Source: [Clostridium] celerecrescens 18A | GTDB taxonomy: Bacteria > Bacillota > Clostridia > Lachnospirales > Lachnospiraceae | Assembly (NCBI RefSeq): GCF_002797975.1 | Contig: NZ_PGET01000001.1 | Coordinates: 3,348,001 to 3,412,000, forward strand | Length of the DNA stretch: 64,000 bases | Reading direction: 5' to 3' | Shown here: positions 34,537 to 44,125 of the stretch, in pieces | Numbering within the stretch: the stretch's first letter is position 1 | Layout: every line of letters begins with the position of its first letter | Notes under the pieces: model-generated | Told to the model about the DNA's origin: nothing | The model's database searches: none | The model's input: only the letters and a program-made list of their open reading frames with translations | Translations under genes and position numbers: made by a program

Positions 34537-36285
34537 TCAGATTATGGTGCTTACGTTCAAATTCTGCCTTTTCTCACATTCCCCAAAGGTTTCAACGCTG
34601 GTCTTAATCAATGTCTCCCCCGGTTCAATAATCTTAACCAGCGCCGGGATCCTGGTATTTCTGTATAACAGGTTGGTATTGGGGGCAGCTTCGATTAGAA
34701 ACGGTTCCATTACTCCTTCCAGTGAAACCAGGCGGCAGCCATGAAGGGGACTTTTCACTTCAATCAATCCCTTTCCCATCTCCACATTCAGACCTTCTTC
34801 CTGCAGGCTGACCGCAAATCCACAGTCATAGACAGTGAATTTTCTATCACTTTTTATCCTATGAATTCTCATATGTCCTTCCTCCACAGGCAAGATCTCC
34901 GTTACCACCGTAACGCCTGACAAGGGGCTCCATTGGGAAACGATCCGGTCCCCTTCTACCTGGTAACAGATGCTGCGGTGCCTGACGTAGACCCGTTCTT
35001 CTCCCTCCGGAACAAAAGCCAGCATGCTGTCAGGTGCCGTTTCCGAGAGAAGATCGCCGGAATGAGCCACAGAAAAGGCAAATGATGTGGAGTAGGCAAA
35101 TTTTCCATACTTTTCTGTAAAATGCCCCAACAGATTTTTCCCATAAACGGCAGGCACATAGGCCGTCACTTCTTTTCCCCGATGTTGTATGAGCATATCT
35201 GCTCCTGGAATCCTGTGAAGACACTTCAACCCTGGAAGATCTTCCTCCTCAGCTTCCCAGTAGGGATGAGTATCAGGAAGCGCCAGCAGAAGAAAAGTCT
35301 TCATGCACCAGTAGGGGCTTCCCGGAGCATTGTACCGTTCTGCCATGGTCAGGTTGGGATAGGCGTATCCTACGCTTAAGGTCCCGTCTCCGGCAAAAAT
35401 ATCCTGGACCAGCCAGTATCTGATGTTCCGGTTGATTACGCCCTTGATCACGCCGGGTTCAAAGGCCTGAATTCCTGAAAACAAGGTTGCCGGCCAGAAT
35501 GCTGCCTGTGCAAAACGATAAAGCAGAGAACGCCCATATGGAATCGCCCTGCCATATTCATCAAACCAATAAATATAATCACCAGAAAATTCCAGAGCCC
35601 GTTGCTTAAACCGAAGACACCTTGTTAAATCCTCTCCTTCTGCAAATACTGCATACAATAGGCTGTAAAACTGCATGGCAAAGGCGCTGTAATAGTCCTT
35701 TTGCTCCGACACCCCATCCACATACCAGCCGTCTCCCAGATAACATTCCTCCAGATAGTCCAGATCACACCGGAGCTGTCTTTCGCTGTACGGTCGGCCT
35801 ACTGCCTTTAAAGCCAGATTGACCAGAATTCGAAAGTAATACCAATTGCATTTGGGAAGCTCATGGTTATTGATCTGATACAGCCACGAGCTGAAATTTT
35901 CTTTTTCTGCCTCCTCAAGAGGCTCCCACAGCATCTGGGGAGTAAGCAGCAGCCCAAAGGCCATAGGCGCCATTTCTACAAAACGCTGGTCGCAGTCTTC
36001 ACAGTCCCCCCAGTATTCCGGACTTTCCGGATCAGTACCGACCGCAATTCCTTTCCGGTATGCATCCTCAAACATCTTATCGCGTCCACCGCCTGCCCAG
36101 AAAGGAACCAATCCCCATAATGGGCGTGCAATCGCTTCTATTTCTATTACCTTTTGGGAATATCCGGCTCCGGCGCCTGAAAGCCTGATTCCCGCGCCTG
36201 TGGTGCTGAATTTTACCCGGAGGGGATTGAGCATTTCTATAAACAGATTCTGATAGTCCTTCTTTGTCTTAAGCCGCATTCCCAT
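34537..36285 (-). CDS. DUF2264 domain protein
   Basis: 582 residues, no signal peptide. It fits the DUF2264 pattern: LIEML-type start KDYQNLFIEMLNPLRVKFS, ARPLWGLVPFWAGGG, PMAFGLLLTPQMLWEPL, NWYYFRILVNLALKAVG and DGWYVDGVSEQKDYYSAFAMQFYSLLYAVF. The fold is expected to be an alpha/alpha-barrel followed by a beta domain. DUF2264 proteins sit in pectin, rhamnogalacturonan and glycosaminoglycan loci, but to my knowledge their reaction is not established. Sitting between the sulfatase and GH88 genes, it probably works on the same oligosaccharide. The second ATG (36279) is also a possible start. Confidence 0.8.
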   Translation of the reverse strand: MGMRLKTKKDYQNLFIEMLNPLRVKFSTTGAGIRLSGAGAGYSQKVIEIEAIARPLWGLVPFWAGGGRDKMFEDAYRKGIAVGTDPESPEYWGDCEDCDQRFVEMAPMAFGLLLTPQMLWEPLEEAEKENFSSWLYQINNHELPKCNWYYFRILVNLALKAVGRPYSERQLRCDLDYLEECYLGDGWYVDGVSEQKDYYSAFAMQFYSLLYAVFAEGEDLTRCLRFKQRALEFSGDYIYWFDEYGRAIPYGRSLLYRFAQAAFWPATLFSGIQAFEPGVIKGVINRNIRYWLVQDIFAGDGTLSVGYAYPNLTMAERYNAPGSPYWCMKTFLLLALPDTHPYWEAEEEDLPGLKCLHRIPGADMLIQHRGKEVTAYVPAVYGKNLLGHFTEKYGKFAYSTSFAFSVAHSGDLLSETAPDSMLAFVPEGEERVYVRHRSICYQVEGDRIVSQWSPLSGVTVVTEILPVEEGHMRIHRIKSDRKFTVYDCGFAVSLQEEGLNVEMGKGLIEVKSPLHGCRLVSLEGVMEPFLIEAAPNTNLLYRNTRIPALVKIIEPGETLIKTSVETFGECEKRQNLNVSTII

Positions 36286-36314
36286 CTTCCCTTCTCAAAT
36301 GATTCTTTATCATG

Positions 36315-37778
36315 TTACACCACAGGAAACTTTTCGTACCTGTCCCGGAATCCTTGACCGTCAAAGGATTCCAATGTGATCAGATCCCCGGTGGCTTTCA
36401 TATGGGAGGCCAGATGTTCTGCCAAGGTTTTTGCAATTCCGTCATATTCCCGGTCAAACATCAGATTGTTCGTCTCCTGTACATCCGTTTCCAGATCATA
36501 CAGCTCATAATACGTCTCATCCTTAAATAAATCTACAATCAGCTTATAGCATCCCTGCACTATACAGCGTTGAAAATTAGACCTGGATCCGTTTCCATCG
36601 TACTGGATCAATGCAACCCCCCCGTTTTCATCTTCCTTTTCTCCTTTAAGCAATGACATCAGCGAAGCCCCGTCCATTTCGTTTCCGGCCTCCATGTGCA
36701 GATATTCACACAGGGTGGGCAATACGTCAATGTGGCTTACCACCTGATTGTAGGACTTTCGGGCCGGAACAAAAGACTTGGGAAATTTTATGTATAACGG
36801 TACCCTTGCCGATTCCTCGTACATACACATCTTTTGGAACAAGCCGTGGGATCCCAGCATTTCTCCATGATCACTAGTAAAGAGAATCAGGCTTTCTTCA
36901 TAAATCTCCTGGTGTTTCAGCTCTTCCAGAATTCGTCCGACGCAGTGATCCAGCAAGCCCACCAGGCCAAGATAAACCCTCCAGGCCTCGTTCCAATGTT
37001 CCCTGCTGTAGCGGGTTCCAGCAATTCCTGTGACATTATACATCTGAAGTGGAGACTGTCTAGGATAATACTTCCCCACATTTTCCGGCAGCCGGAAGTC
37101 CTCTGTACTTACCTTTCCATACCAGGGTTCGGGAATGTGCAGCGGCGGATGAGGAGCTAGAAACATGGCGTTTAACAGCAGCGGCTTCCTGGAATCCCGG
37201 TTTTTCAGCCCTTCCAGAGCTTTTTCCGTAAAATAGGAATCAAAATAATACATGTCTCCCGGTTCATACCGCCCTGTTTCCGCATTGGAATAGCTGCTTA
37301 CTCTGGTAACCTTCCCATCCACCATTTCAGCAGCCTTGGTGCGAAACCTTGGACCACCAGGCATTGGTTTTCCGGCTTTATTTAAAAACTCCTTATAACT
37401 TTTTTCCGTTGAAAGCCAGCGTGTCCCGGAATCCACGCGGTCCTCCGGTTTCCCGCCTTCCGTAAATAAATGCTGTTTGCCACTGTGTATACTATCCCAA
37501 TCCTGTTCCATGATTGTGTATAAATAGTTTATTCCTGTCCTGACGTGCCCGTATCTGGCATCAGCCGGCTCCCACGGATTGATCAGAGAGCCGTTTCTGT
37601 TGGGATAGGTTCCGGTGAAAAAAGCTCCCCGGGCGGGCACGCACAGAGGGGAGGCGCAGTATGCGCGGCGAAAGGAGGTTCCTTCTTCTGCAATGGAATC
37701 AATATTGGGAGTAAATCCTCTGCCCAGCACATCGCAACGCAGTTGGTCCGCCATGATGATGATAACATGTGGTTTCAT
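36315..37778 (-). CDS. Sulfatase, formylglycine (Cys) type
   Basis: 487-residue arylsulfatase-family enzyme. The consensus C-x-P-x-R lies at residues 46-50 (CVPAR in SPLCVPARGAFFTG); Cys46 would be oxidised to formylglycine. Metal-binding Asp residues are near the N-terminus (MADQLRCDVL) and in LILFTSDHGEMLGSHG. There is no signal peptide, so it works in the cytosol on imported sulfated oligosaccharides. The Cys form needs an anaerobic sulfatase maturase (anSME), which is not in the window. It lies after the substrate-binding lipoprotein gene and before DUF2264. The position of sulfate it removes is not predictable. Confidence 0.92.
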   Translation of the reverse strand: MKPHVIIIMADQLRCDVLGRGFTPNIDSIAEEGTSFRRAYCASPLCVPARGAFFTGTYPNRNGSLINPWEPADARYGHVRTGINYLYTIMEQDWDSIHSGKQHLFTEGGKPEDRVDSGTRWLSTEKSYKEFLNKAGKPMPGGPRFRTKAAEMVDGKVTRVSSYSNAETGRYEPGDMYYFDSYFTEKALEGLKNRDSRKPLLLNAMFLAPHPPLHIPEPWYGKVSTEDFRLPENVGKYYPRQSPLQMYNVTGIAGTRYSREHWNEAWRVYLGLVGLLDHCVGRILEELKHQEIYEESLILFTSDHGEMLGSHGLFQKMCMYEESARVPLYIKFPKSFVPARKSYNQVVSHIDVLPTLCEYLHMEAGNEMDGASLMSLLKGEKEDENGGVALIQYDGNGSRSNFQRCIVQGCYKLIVDLFKDETYYELYDLETDVQETNNLMFDREYDGIAKTLAEHLASHMKATGDLITLESFDGQGFRDRYEKFPVV

Positions 37779-37803
37779 TTGCCTTGTCTTCTCCTTTTTT
37801 TAT

Positions 37804-37831
37804 AAAGAGCCGTACATAAGTGCGGCTCTTT
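37804..37831. terminator. Stem-loop between substrate-binding protein and sulfatase genes
   Basis: Arms AAAGAGCCG (37804-37812) and CGGCTCTTT (37823-37831) with a 10-base loop. On the minus strand it follows the stop of the binding-protein gene by 9 bases. There is only an A-rich tract after it there (the T-run is on the plus strand), so it more likely stabilises the binding-protein mRNA and lowers expression of the enzyme genes than ends transcription fully. Confidence 0.6.
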
Positions 37832-37840
37832 TTCCTTTTA

Positions 37841-39490
37841 CTATTCTGCGGAATAGCGGTCATATGCATCTTTATAGATCTGAATGTACTGTTCCACGTT
37901 CATGTCTTTAAGCTTTTTCTGGAACCCTTCCCATTCGTCTTCCACTCCGCCTTCCACAATCCATCCGGCATACTTCTGAGACACATAGGAATCAATGTCC
38001 GTCTGCAATACGCCGATTTCCTCAATTTCATCCTCTGTAAACAACACGTTGGGATACATTTCACCGGCAGGCACATTATATTTGGAGTAGAACGAATCAA
38101 GTTCCTTCCTCTCCGTTAAGTTGGCATTTAAATCTAGCTTATCAATAACGGGTTTCATGACCGCAAAGGTTCCGTCATTTCCCGGACTGTAGTCGTGGAT
38201 TGCCGTATCCAGGGTTACTCCCTCCGGAAGCTGCATCTGATGATAGCGGCCTTCAGCAGTCTTTTCCATCACGCGGCCCAAAAGGCCCTGGCAGATTTCC
38301 AAGGACACCCCCGGATCATAGGACTGATCAATCCAGCGCATCAGCACTTCCGGCTGTTCTGCTTTACTGGTAATTGCAAAGGAACCCTTGGAAATGATCT
38401 TCGCATCTACCGTTCTCCAGATTCGCTGTCCGTTGGTATTGACAAGGGGTGCCATGACCACATAATCATCTTTGTTCGCCGCCGCAGTGGCATTGCCGCT
38501 CCAGCCTAAGAACATGCCCACGATCTTGCCAGGATCCTGGATCTTGGCTACATAAATGTTAAAATCATGGGTGAACGCCTCCTTGTCCACCAGTCCCTTT
38601 CCGTACAGAGAGTGAAACCAGGAAATAGCTTCCTTATATGGTTCTGTAGACGGTGTATAGACAACCTCCCCGTCATTGACCACAAAATGATAGATGTCAT
38701 CCAGCTGTCCGAAGGTTCCAAACAGGGACTGGATCCCCTGCTGGCGGTTATATGGATCGCTGGAGCTCATGCGGAAGGTAAAGGGAATTTCATCGTTAGG
38801 ATTTCCGTTTCCATTAGGATCTCTGTCTTTGAATGCCTGCAAAACGGCTTCCAGCTCTTCCTTTGTTTCTGGAACTTCCATTCCCAGATTATCAAGCCAG
38901 GTCTTATTAATGAATAGCTTGTCATGGGTTGTTGGATTCAGTTCGTTGATGGTGGGCAGAGAGTATATATTGCCGTCCGGCGCAGTGATCTGTTTCCTGT
39001 ACTGGGGATTCTCATCCAGAATTGCCTTTAAATTTGGTGCATACTGGTCAATTAAATCATTTAACGGGATCAGCATTCCCTGTGACGCATATTTGATAAT
39101 ATCCACATCTTTTAAAATGTCCTGTCCATAAAATGCGTCCGGAAGAGTATTGCTCGCAAACAACAGACTCTTCTTCTCATTCCAGCCGTCGTCTGAGGAC
39201 ATATTCCAGTTAATGATCACATTTGTTTCCTTCTCCAGCTTCTGGAAAAACTCCAGTTCCTTAAAGTTCTTATTCTTTTGTGTGCTGGCTGCAATTTCAT
39301 AGGTGACCGGTTCGTTTACAATGGGAAGGCCATCCATATTTACCTCAAATGCCATCTGCTGCCCTCCTGCCACTGATGAATTGGAAGCTTGCGGCGCTGT
39401 GGCATCATTAGTTGCTTTTGGAACGCAGGCAGTTAAGGCCAAAGCCATAACCGTGATTGCAAGCAGTGTGTTCAAAAATCTCTTTTTCAT
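37841..39490 (-). CDS. Extracellular solute-binding lipoprotein, LplA-type
   Basis: 549 residues. A lipoprotein signal peptide ends LALTAC (Cys22), so the protein is anchored at the outer membrane face. The mature part is a large carbohydrate-binding protein of the LplA/YtcQ kind, longer than usual maltose-type proteins. It has LNDLIDQYAPNLKAILDENPQYRKQITAPDGNIYSLPTI, a segment characteristic of this group. It captures an oligosaccharide for the two permeases encoded upstream in the same operon. The ligand is inferred, from the neighbouring GH88 and sulfatase, to be a sulfated or uronic-acid oligosaccharide. Confidence 0.9.
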   Translation of the reverse strand: MKKRFLNTLLAITVMALALTACVPKATNDATAPQASNSSVAGGQQMAFEVNMDGLPIVNEPVTYEIAASTQKNKNFKELEFFQKLEKETNVIINWNMSSDDGWNEKKSLLFASNTLPDAFYGQDILKDVDIIKYASQGMLIPLNDLIDQYAPNLKAILDENPQYRKQITAPDGNIYSLPTINELNPTTHDKLFINKTWLDNLGMEVPETKEELEAVLQAFKDRDPNGNGNPNDEIPFTFRMSSSDPYNRQQGIQSLFGTFGQLDDIYHFVVNDGEVVYTPSTEPYKEAISWFHSLYGKGLVDKEAFTHDFNIYVAKIQDPGKIVGMFLGWSGNATAAANKDDYVVMAPLVNTNGQRIWRTVDAKIISKGSFAITSKAEQPEVLMRWIDQSYDPGVSLEICQGLLGRVMEKTAEGRYHQMQLPEGVTLDTAIHDYSPGNDGTFAVMKPVIDKLDLNANLTERKELDSFYSKYNVPAGEMYPNVLFTEDEIEEIGVLQTDIDSYVSQKYAGWIVEGGVEDEWEGFQKKLKDMNVEQYIQIYKDAYDRYSAE

Positions 39491-39533
39491 TGCTTTCCTC
39501 CTGAATTATATAGTTTTATATGTTTTTACACGA

Positions 39534-40445
39534 TCAGCCCTTGATAGAACCAACCATAACTCCCTTTGCAAAATGCTTCTGCAGGAACGGATAAATAACC
39601 AATACCGGCAGGGTGGATACGATTATGACACCGTACTTGATCAGTTCTGCTGCCTTCTGCTGTTCTATGATGCTGTCCACATCACCGAGACCGGAAGCTT
39701 GATTCTGAAGCAGAATGTTTCTTAATGTAAGCTGCAGCGGATACAGTCCCTCATCTCTTAAGTAGATCAAACCGTTCATAAATTCATTCCAGTGAGCCAC
39801 ACCATAATAAAGAATAAGAACCACTACAATCGTTTTGGACAAGGGAAGTACAATGCCGAAAAAGTATCTGATATGGCTGCACCCGTCTATGGATGCCGCT
39901 TCGTACAGCTCTTCCGGTATATTATTGCTGATATAATTAATGGCAATAATCAGGTTGAATACATTAATGGCCGGAAGCAGAACCATGACCCAGGGAGTAT
40001 TGTACAGATGCAATCCGTTCATCCACAAGTAGGTAGGGATCAGCCCTCCCTGAAAGTACATGGTGAACATCACAAACAGGGTAAGCATTTTTTTTGCAAA
40101 GAAATTCTTTCTGCTTAAGGGATAGGCTAGCATCATAGTCATAACAACGTTGATGGTGGTTCCTACAACCGAATAAAAAATGGTGTTGCTGTAAGAGCGC
40201 CAGATTTTAGTATTTTCAAAAATTTTCTCATAACCAGTAGTATTGAATCCCACGGGCCAGAATGACACCTGGCCGTTGTTAATGGCAACCGGATCAGATA
40301 CTGATGCGATCACAATAAAGTATAGCGGATACAGTACACATACGGTAACCAGGGCTAGAATAAGATAATTAAAGATATCAAACAGGCGGTCGGCAGGCGC
40401 CTGGGTTTTAAAGCTTCTGCGCAGTCTCTTTTTTTTCAGTGTCAT
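39534..40445 (-). CDS. Carbohydrate ABC transporter permease, LplC/YtcP-type
   Basis: 303-residue inner-membrane permease with about six transmembrane helices. It has the EAA-type loop for ATPase contact, IPEELYEAASIDGCSHIRYFFGIVLPLSKTI, near residues 190-220. It forms the transport channel with the second permease (40456-41418). Ten bases separate their genes. No ATPase gene is nearby. Confidence 0.92.
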   Translation of the reverse strand: MTLKKKRLRRSFKTQAPADRLFDIFNYLILALVTVCVLYPLYFIVIASVSDPVAINNGQVSFWPVGFNTTGYEKIFENTKIWRSYSNTIFYSVVGTTINVVMTMMLAYPLSRKNFFAKKMLTLFVMFTMYFQGGLIPTYLWMNGLHLYNTPWVMVLLPAINVFNLIIAINYISNNIPEELYEAASIDGCSHIRYFFGIVLPLSKTIVVVLILYYGVAHWNEFMNGLIYLRDEGLYPLQLTLRNILLQNQASGLGDVDSIIEQQKAAELIKYGVIIVSTLPVLVIYPFLQKHFAKGVMVGSIKG

Positions 40446-40455
40446 TTCATCCTCC

Positions 40456-41418
40456 TTACCACAAGCTGTTATTTGTCGTTTTCATTGCAATGCGGTTGAC
40501 GGTGACCAGAAGCAGGATGTTGACCAGATTGTTAAATAAATTGATGGCCGCAGAATAACTATATTGTGCATCTATCATACCAACTTTATAAATGTAGGTC
40601 GATATGATTTCACTGGCCGCCAGATTCTGTGCGTTCTGCATCAGATAGGCCTTCTGGAATCCCAGGTTCATCACCTTGCCTACTTCCAGGATCAGCATCA
40701 TCACGACCGTGGGTAATATGCCCGGAATGTCAATATGCCAGATTCTTTGCCACTTATTAGCTCCATCCACCTGGGCCGCCTCATATAGATCCGGGCTGAT
40801 CCCAGCCAATGCCGCAATGTAAATGATAGCGCTCCAGCCTGCGTTCTGCCAAATTCCTGATATGACGAACGTCAGTTTGAAATACTTTGCATCTCCTAAA
40901 AAGAAGACCGGATCCCCTCCTAACATCTGGATCACCTGGTTAATGATTCCGTTTCTCGGTGATAAAAATATGTACAGCATACCGGTTAAAACAACGATTG
41001 ATATGAAGTGAGGACAATACACAATGGACTGTACAAATTTTCGGAACTTATGATTCCTTACCTGATTCAGCATGATTGCCAGAAAAACCGGTATGGGAAA
41101 ACCCAGCACAATTTGTAAGAAGCTTAATCCCAGCGTGTTCTTAATTAACGGCCAGAATTGAGATGATGAAAAAAATCTGTGAAAATGCTTGAAGCCGCAC
41201 CACTGGCTCCCCAAAATTCCGTCTACCGCTTTAAAGTCCTTAAAGGCAATCTGCACCCCATACATGGGTATATAATGAAACATAATAAAATACAAGACAG
41301 GAACCGTGCATAATACCAGGAGCTGCCAGTCACGCCTAAGCGTCTGTTTCACCCTGTAAATCCCCGGTTTCCTGAATACGGGTCCGACCGTGTTTATCGT
41401 GTCAGTTTTCCCCCTCAT
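40456..41418 (-). CDS. Carbohydrate ABC transporter permease, LplB/YteP-type
   Basis: 320-residue membrane permease of the LplB group, starting with a short basic cytosolic tail and a first helix LLVLCTVPVLYFIMFHYIPMYGVQIAFKDFK. The EAA loop is ISPDLYEAAQVDGANKWQRIWHIDIPGILPT. It partners the LplC-type permease downstream. It is the first gene of the module 1 operon, divergent from the AraC sensor-regulator gene with 313 bases between, so control by that regulator is likely. Confidence 0.92.
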   Translation of the reverse strand: MRGKTDTINTVGPVFRKPGIYRVKQTLRRDWQLLVLCTVPVLYFIMFHYIPMYGVQIAFKDFKAVDGILGSQWCGFKHFHRFFSSSQFWPLIKNTLGLSFLQIVLGFPIPVFLAIMLNQVRNHKFRKFVQSIVYCPHFISIVVLTGMLYIFLSPRNGIINQVIQMLGGDPVFFLGDAKYFKLTFVISGIWQNAGWSAIIYIAALAGISPDLYEAAQVDGANKWQRIWHIDIPGILPTVVMMLILEVGKVMNLGFQKAYLMQNAQNLAASEIISTYIYKVGMIDAQYSYSAAINLFNNLVNILLLVTVNRIAMKTTNNSLW

Positions 41419-41731
41419 TCCCTGAGACCTCCTCCGTGATTTATTTGTCAGACCCCAGTATAGGAGAAGTCCCGGAACTTTTCAATTCACATTTTTTGCC
41501 TTTGGTAGGTCTCCTACCCGATCATCTTTTGCCGTATCTTATTTCAGGCCCACATAGTTGCCATTTTTTGCGTCTTTGCAGAATTTGTACTATATTTTAT
41601 AAGGCTTTCCAACATTTTTTATCCATCTTTCCAACATGCACTTTTCCATTCTTATCTCTTTGCTTGAAAGTGTTGTGCATTTACCATATAATAAATATTG
41701 TTAAATACTAAAAATAAGGCGGTATGATCTT
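41419..41731. promoter_or_regulatory. Divergent control region between importer operon and AraC regulator
   Basis: Non-coding bases between two divergent genes. The regulator's promoter is clear on the plus strand: TTGAAA (41664-41669) and TATAAT (41687-41692) with a 17-base spacer, 39 bases from its ATG. The promoter of the minus-strand importer operon was not identified with confidence. AraC-type binding sites would be expected here, but I saw no obvious repeated motif. Confidence 0.7.
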
Positions 41732-43972
41732 ATGCAGAAACATACAAAAAAACGAAAATTCGGAGAGCACTATATCCGCTATCTGATTTCCTATATGACG
41801 GTTCTTTTAATCCCTCTTGTGATTCTGACCTTCTTCTATTCTTCCCGTTTCATGAAGAAATTCTATGATGAAATTTATGAAACCGTGGATTTGGAGCTGC
41901 TGCAGATCTGCACTCAACTGGATAACGAGCTGGAGTCTATGGAGAACATCGTGGGGCAGATCACTTTGACAGGCACCTTGAATAAAGCTTCCGAGTCAGA
42001 CTCTCCCCTGGCCTTAAGACCGATCATCACCTATCTGTCGGCACTGACTACCGCCAACCCCTTTATCCAGGACATAGTCCTGATCCTGGATGGAAAGGAA
42101 TACGTCACCACCAGCTCCACAACCTGTCAGAAGGACTATTACTTTAACCGGATTCTCCAGGTTCCAGGAATGAATTCCAGGGAATTTCATGACCTGCTGC
42201 AAAACAGTACCTCTTCCTTCTGCCTTCCCCAGCAAAAGCTGCTCAATTTAGACATCAGCCCTGCGGAGGCAAGGGTAGTTTTATTCTCTTATCCCCTATT
42301 TACCGATTACCAAAAACACGAGGGAACAGTACTTTTTTATGTAAAGAACAGTTCCATTGAGGCACTTTTAAGCCAGAAGCTTAAAAGCTATCAGGCACAG
42401 ATCTATATCCTGGATCAGAATGGTGCCGTTGTTACCACCTGGGGAGACCAAGATGTAATGCGCGACAGACTGGGCCGCTTCCTGGGAGAATCCTTAACCC
42501 TTTCTGCTGCAGAACGGATCGGTGGAGAGGAATACGTTGTCCGCACCCATCGGTCAGGAAGGAATAACTGGACGTATTTGGCCTTTATTCCGGACAGGCA
42601 GACAACCTTTTCTCAGGTAAATTCCATCATGAGAGAATTTTTGATGGCCATCGTGGTAATCCTGCTTCTTGCCAGCTTTACCATTTTCTTTTTACAGAAG
42701 GTAAATTATGCGCCCGTTCGACGCCTTCAGGACAGGGCAAAGCTGATTTCCCCTGATGGGGGCTCCTCGGATGAACTGGAGACCATTGCCGATGCCCTGG
42801 ACTATTTATCCATTCAGAACAGTTCTCTGTCCACACAGCTTGCAAACAGCCTTACGGCTGTAAAAAACCAACGGCTGTACCGACTGCTGAGCGGAACTTA
42901 TGCGTCCAGAGAAGATTTCAACCTGGACTGTTCAGAGCTGGACCTCTCTCTGCCAAATGGGTATTTTACAGTCAGCATCATGATGCTGCATACGCCGTCA
43001 GAGAACTTAAGCGGGTTGGCCCAGGAAATAAAAAAGCAGTTTTCTGTTCCTTATATTTATTATTACTTGCAGAACTTTTATCCAGATCAAATTGTTTTGC
43101 TGGTAAATCAGCCAGAACGTTCCCTCGTATCCACCAAATTCTTTGCAAACGTACAGAAATACCTGTCTAAAAAATACGGACTTATAACCACCATTGGAAT
43201 CGGTCAGCAGGTAGATAGCACACAGCGCATTGCCCAGTCCTATATGGAAGCAGTCAGCGCTCTGGATTACCGGTTCGTAAAGGGCAACGGCACTGTCATT
43301 GAGTTCCGGGAGGTGCTGGGACCGATCCATACAACAGTTTTTTATCCCCATAAAGAATTTGAAACCCTGCGAAACGCGTTGCTCTCTCATAATGAGCAGA
43401 ACATAAGGGAAGCCATTCAGAACATCATAAATTTCATGGAGCAAAGCCAGCTTCCCTTATATCTGGCCAGAAGCATTTGTTTTGACTTGATCCATCTGGT
43501 CAACGAGCATTGCCGGGGGCAAAAAAACGCGGCTTCCAATTCACCGCTTGAACTGTCCGGCATGGAAACCGCTCAGGAAATAATCCGGCTGCTTCATACC
43601 TGGAGTGAAAACCTTCACGGACTTACAACAGCCGCAGGAAAGCGAGTGGTTCTTGAAGAGATCATAATTTACCTCAATGAAAACTGCCTTCACTGTGATT
43701 TTTCCGTTTATGAAGCCGCTGGGCATTTCGAAATGACGCTGCCGGCCTTCAGCAAGTTCTTTAAAGACCGAACAGGGCAGAACGTGATGGAGTATACTAT
43801 TCGCCTGAGGATGGAACGGGCAAAGGAACTTCTTCGTACAACGGACCTTCCCATAAAAGAAATTTCCGAAGCGGTAGGATACTATAATATCTCAAGTTTT
43901 ACAAGACGCTTTAAAATAAACCAGGGGGTCACGACCAGCGAGTACCGGAAGATTTCGTCAGAAGAAACATAG
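41732..43972 (+). CDS. Membrane-bound AraC-family sensor-regulator
   Basis: 746 residues. Two transmembrane helices (about 14-37 and 302-323) bracket a large extracellular Cache-like sensor domain. A HAMP-like region and a long cytosolic part follow (about 330-640). The C-terminal AraC domain (about 645-745) shows FSVYEAAGHFEMTLPAFSKFFKDRTGQNVMEYTIRLRMERAKELL and ISEAVGYYNISSFTRRFKINQGVTTSEYR. It is a one-component membrane regulator that would sense an extracellular sugar and activate the divergent importer-sulfatase operon. It ends about 100 bases before the terminator of the second tRNA-Gln. Confidence 0.92.
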   Translation: MQKHTKKRKFGEHYIRYLISYMTVLLIPLVILTFFYSSRFMKKFYDEIYETVDLELLQICTQLDNELESMENIVGQITLTGTLNKASESDSPLALRPIITYLSALTTANPFIQDIVLILDGKEYVTTSSTTCQKDYYFNRILQVPGMNSREFHDLLQNSTSSFCLPQQKLLNLDISPAEARVVLFSYPLFTDYQKHEGTVLFYVKNSSIEALLSQKLKSYQAQIYILDQNGAVVTTWGDQDVMRDRLGRFLGESLTLSAAERIGGEEYVVRTHRSGRNNWTYLAFIPDRQTTFSQVNSIMREFLMAIVVILLLASFTIFFLQKVNYAPVRRLQDRAKLISPDGGSSDELETIADALDYLSIQNSSLSTQLANSLTAVKNQRLYRLLSGTYASREDFNLDCSELDLSLPNGYFTVSIMMLHTPSENLSGLAQEIKKQFSVPYIYYYLQNFYPDQIVLLVNQPERSLVSTKFFANVQKYLSKKYGLITTIGIGQQVDSTQRIAQSYMEAVSALDYRFVKGNGTVIEFREVLGPIHTTVFYPHKEFETLRNALLSHNEQNIREAIQNIINFMEQSQLPLYLARSICFDLIHLVNEHCRGQKNAASNSPLELSGMETAQEIIRLLHTWSENLHGLTTAAGKRVVLEEIIIYLNENCLHCDFSVYEAAGHFEMTLPAFSKFFKDRTGQNVMEYTIRLRMERAKELLRTTDLPIKEISEAVGYYNISSFTRRFKINQGVTTSEYRKISSEET

Positions 43973-44071
43973 TGGTTGGTATATGGAAAAAAAGAAATAT
44001 CTTCTTCCCTTTACAAAGATTCTGAGAAAACATATACAAACGAACAGCAATACGCTTATCAGAGTGCAAAT

Positions 44072-44119
44072 AAAAAAAAGTCTATAAATACAAGGATTGT
44101 CCTTATACATATAGACTTT
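44072..44119 (-). terminator. Terminator of the second tRNA-Gln
   Basis: Arms AAAGTCTATA (44077-44086) and TATAGACTTT (44110-44119), with an internal AAGGA/TCCTT stem, and eight T on the minus strand after it. It lies just beyond the tRNA 3' end. Confidence 0.88.
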
Positions 44120-44125
44120 CTTTAC

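Noticed and set aside
43007-43444. 145-codon minus-strand frame over the AraC regulator
   Set aside because: Antisense shadow; the sense frame has clear domain structure.
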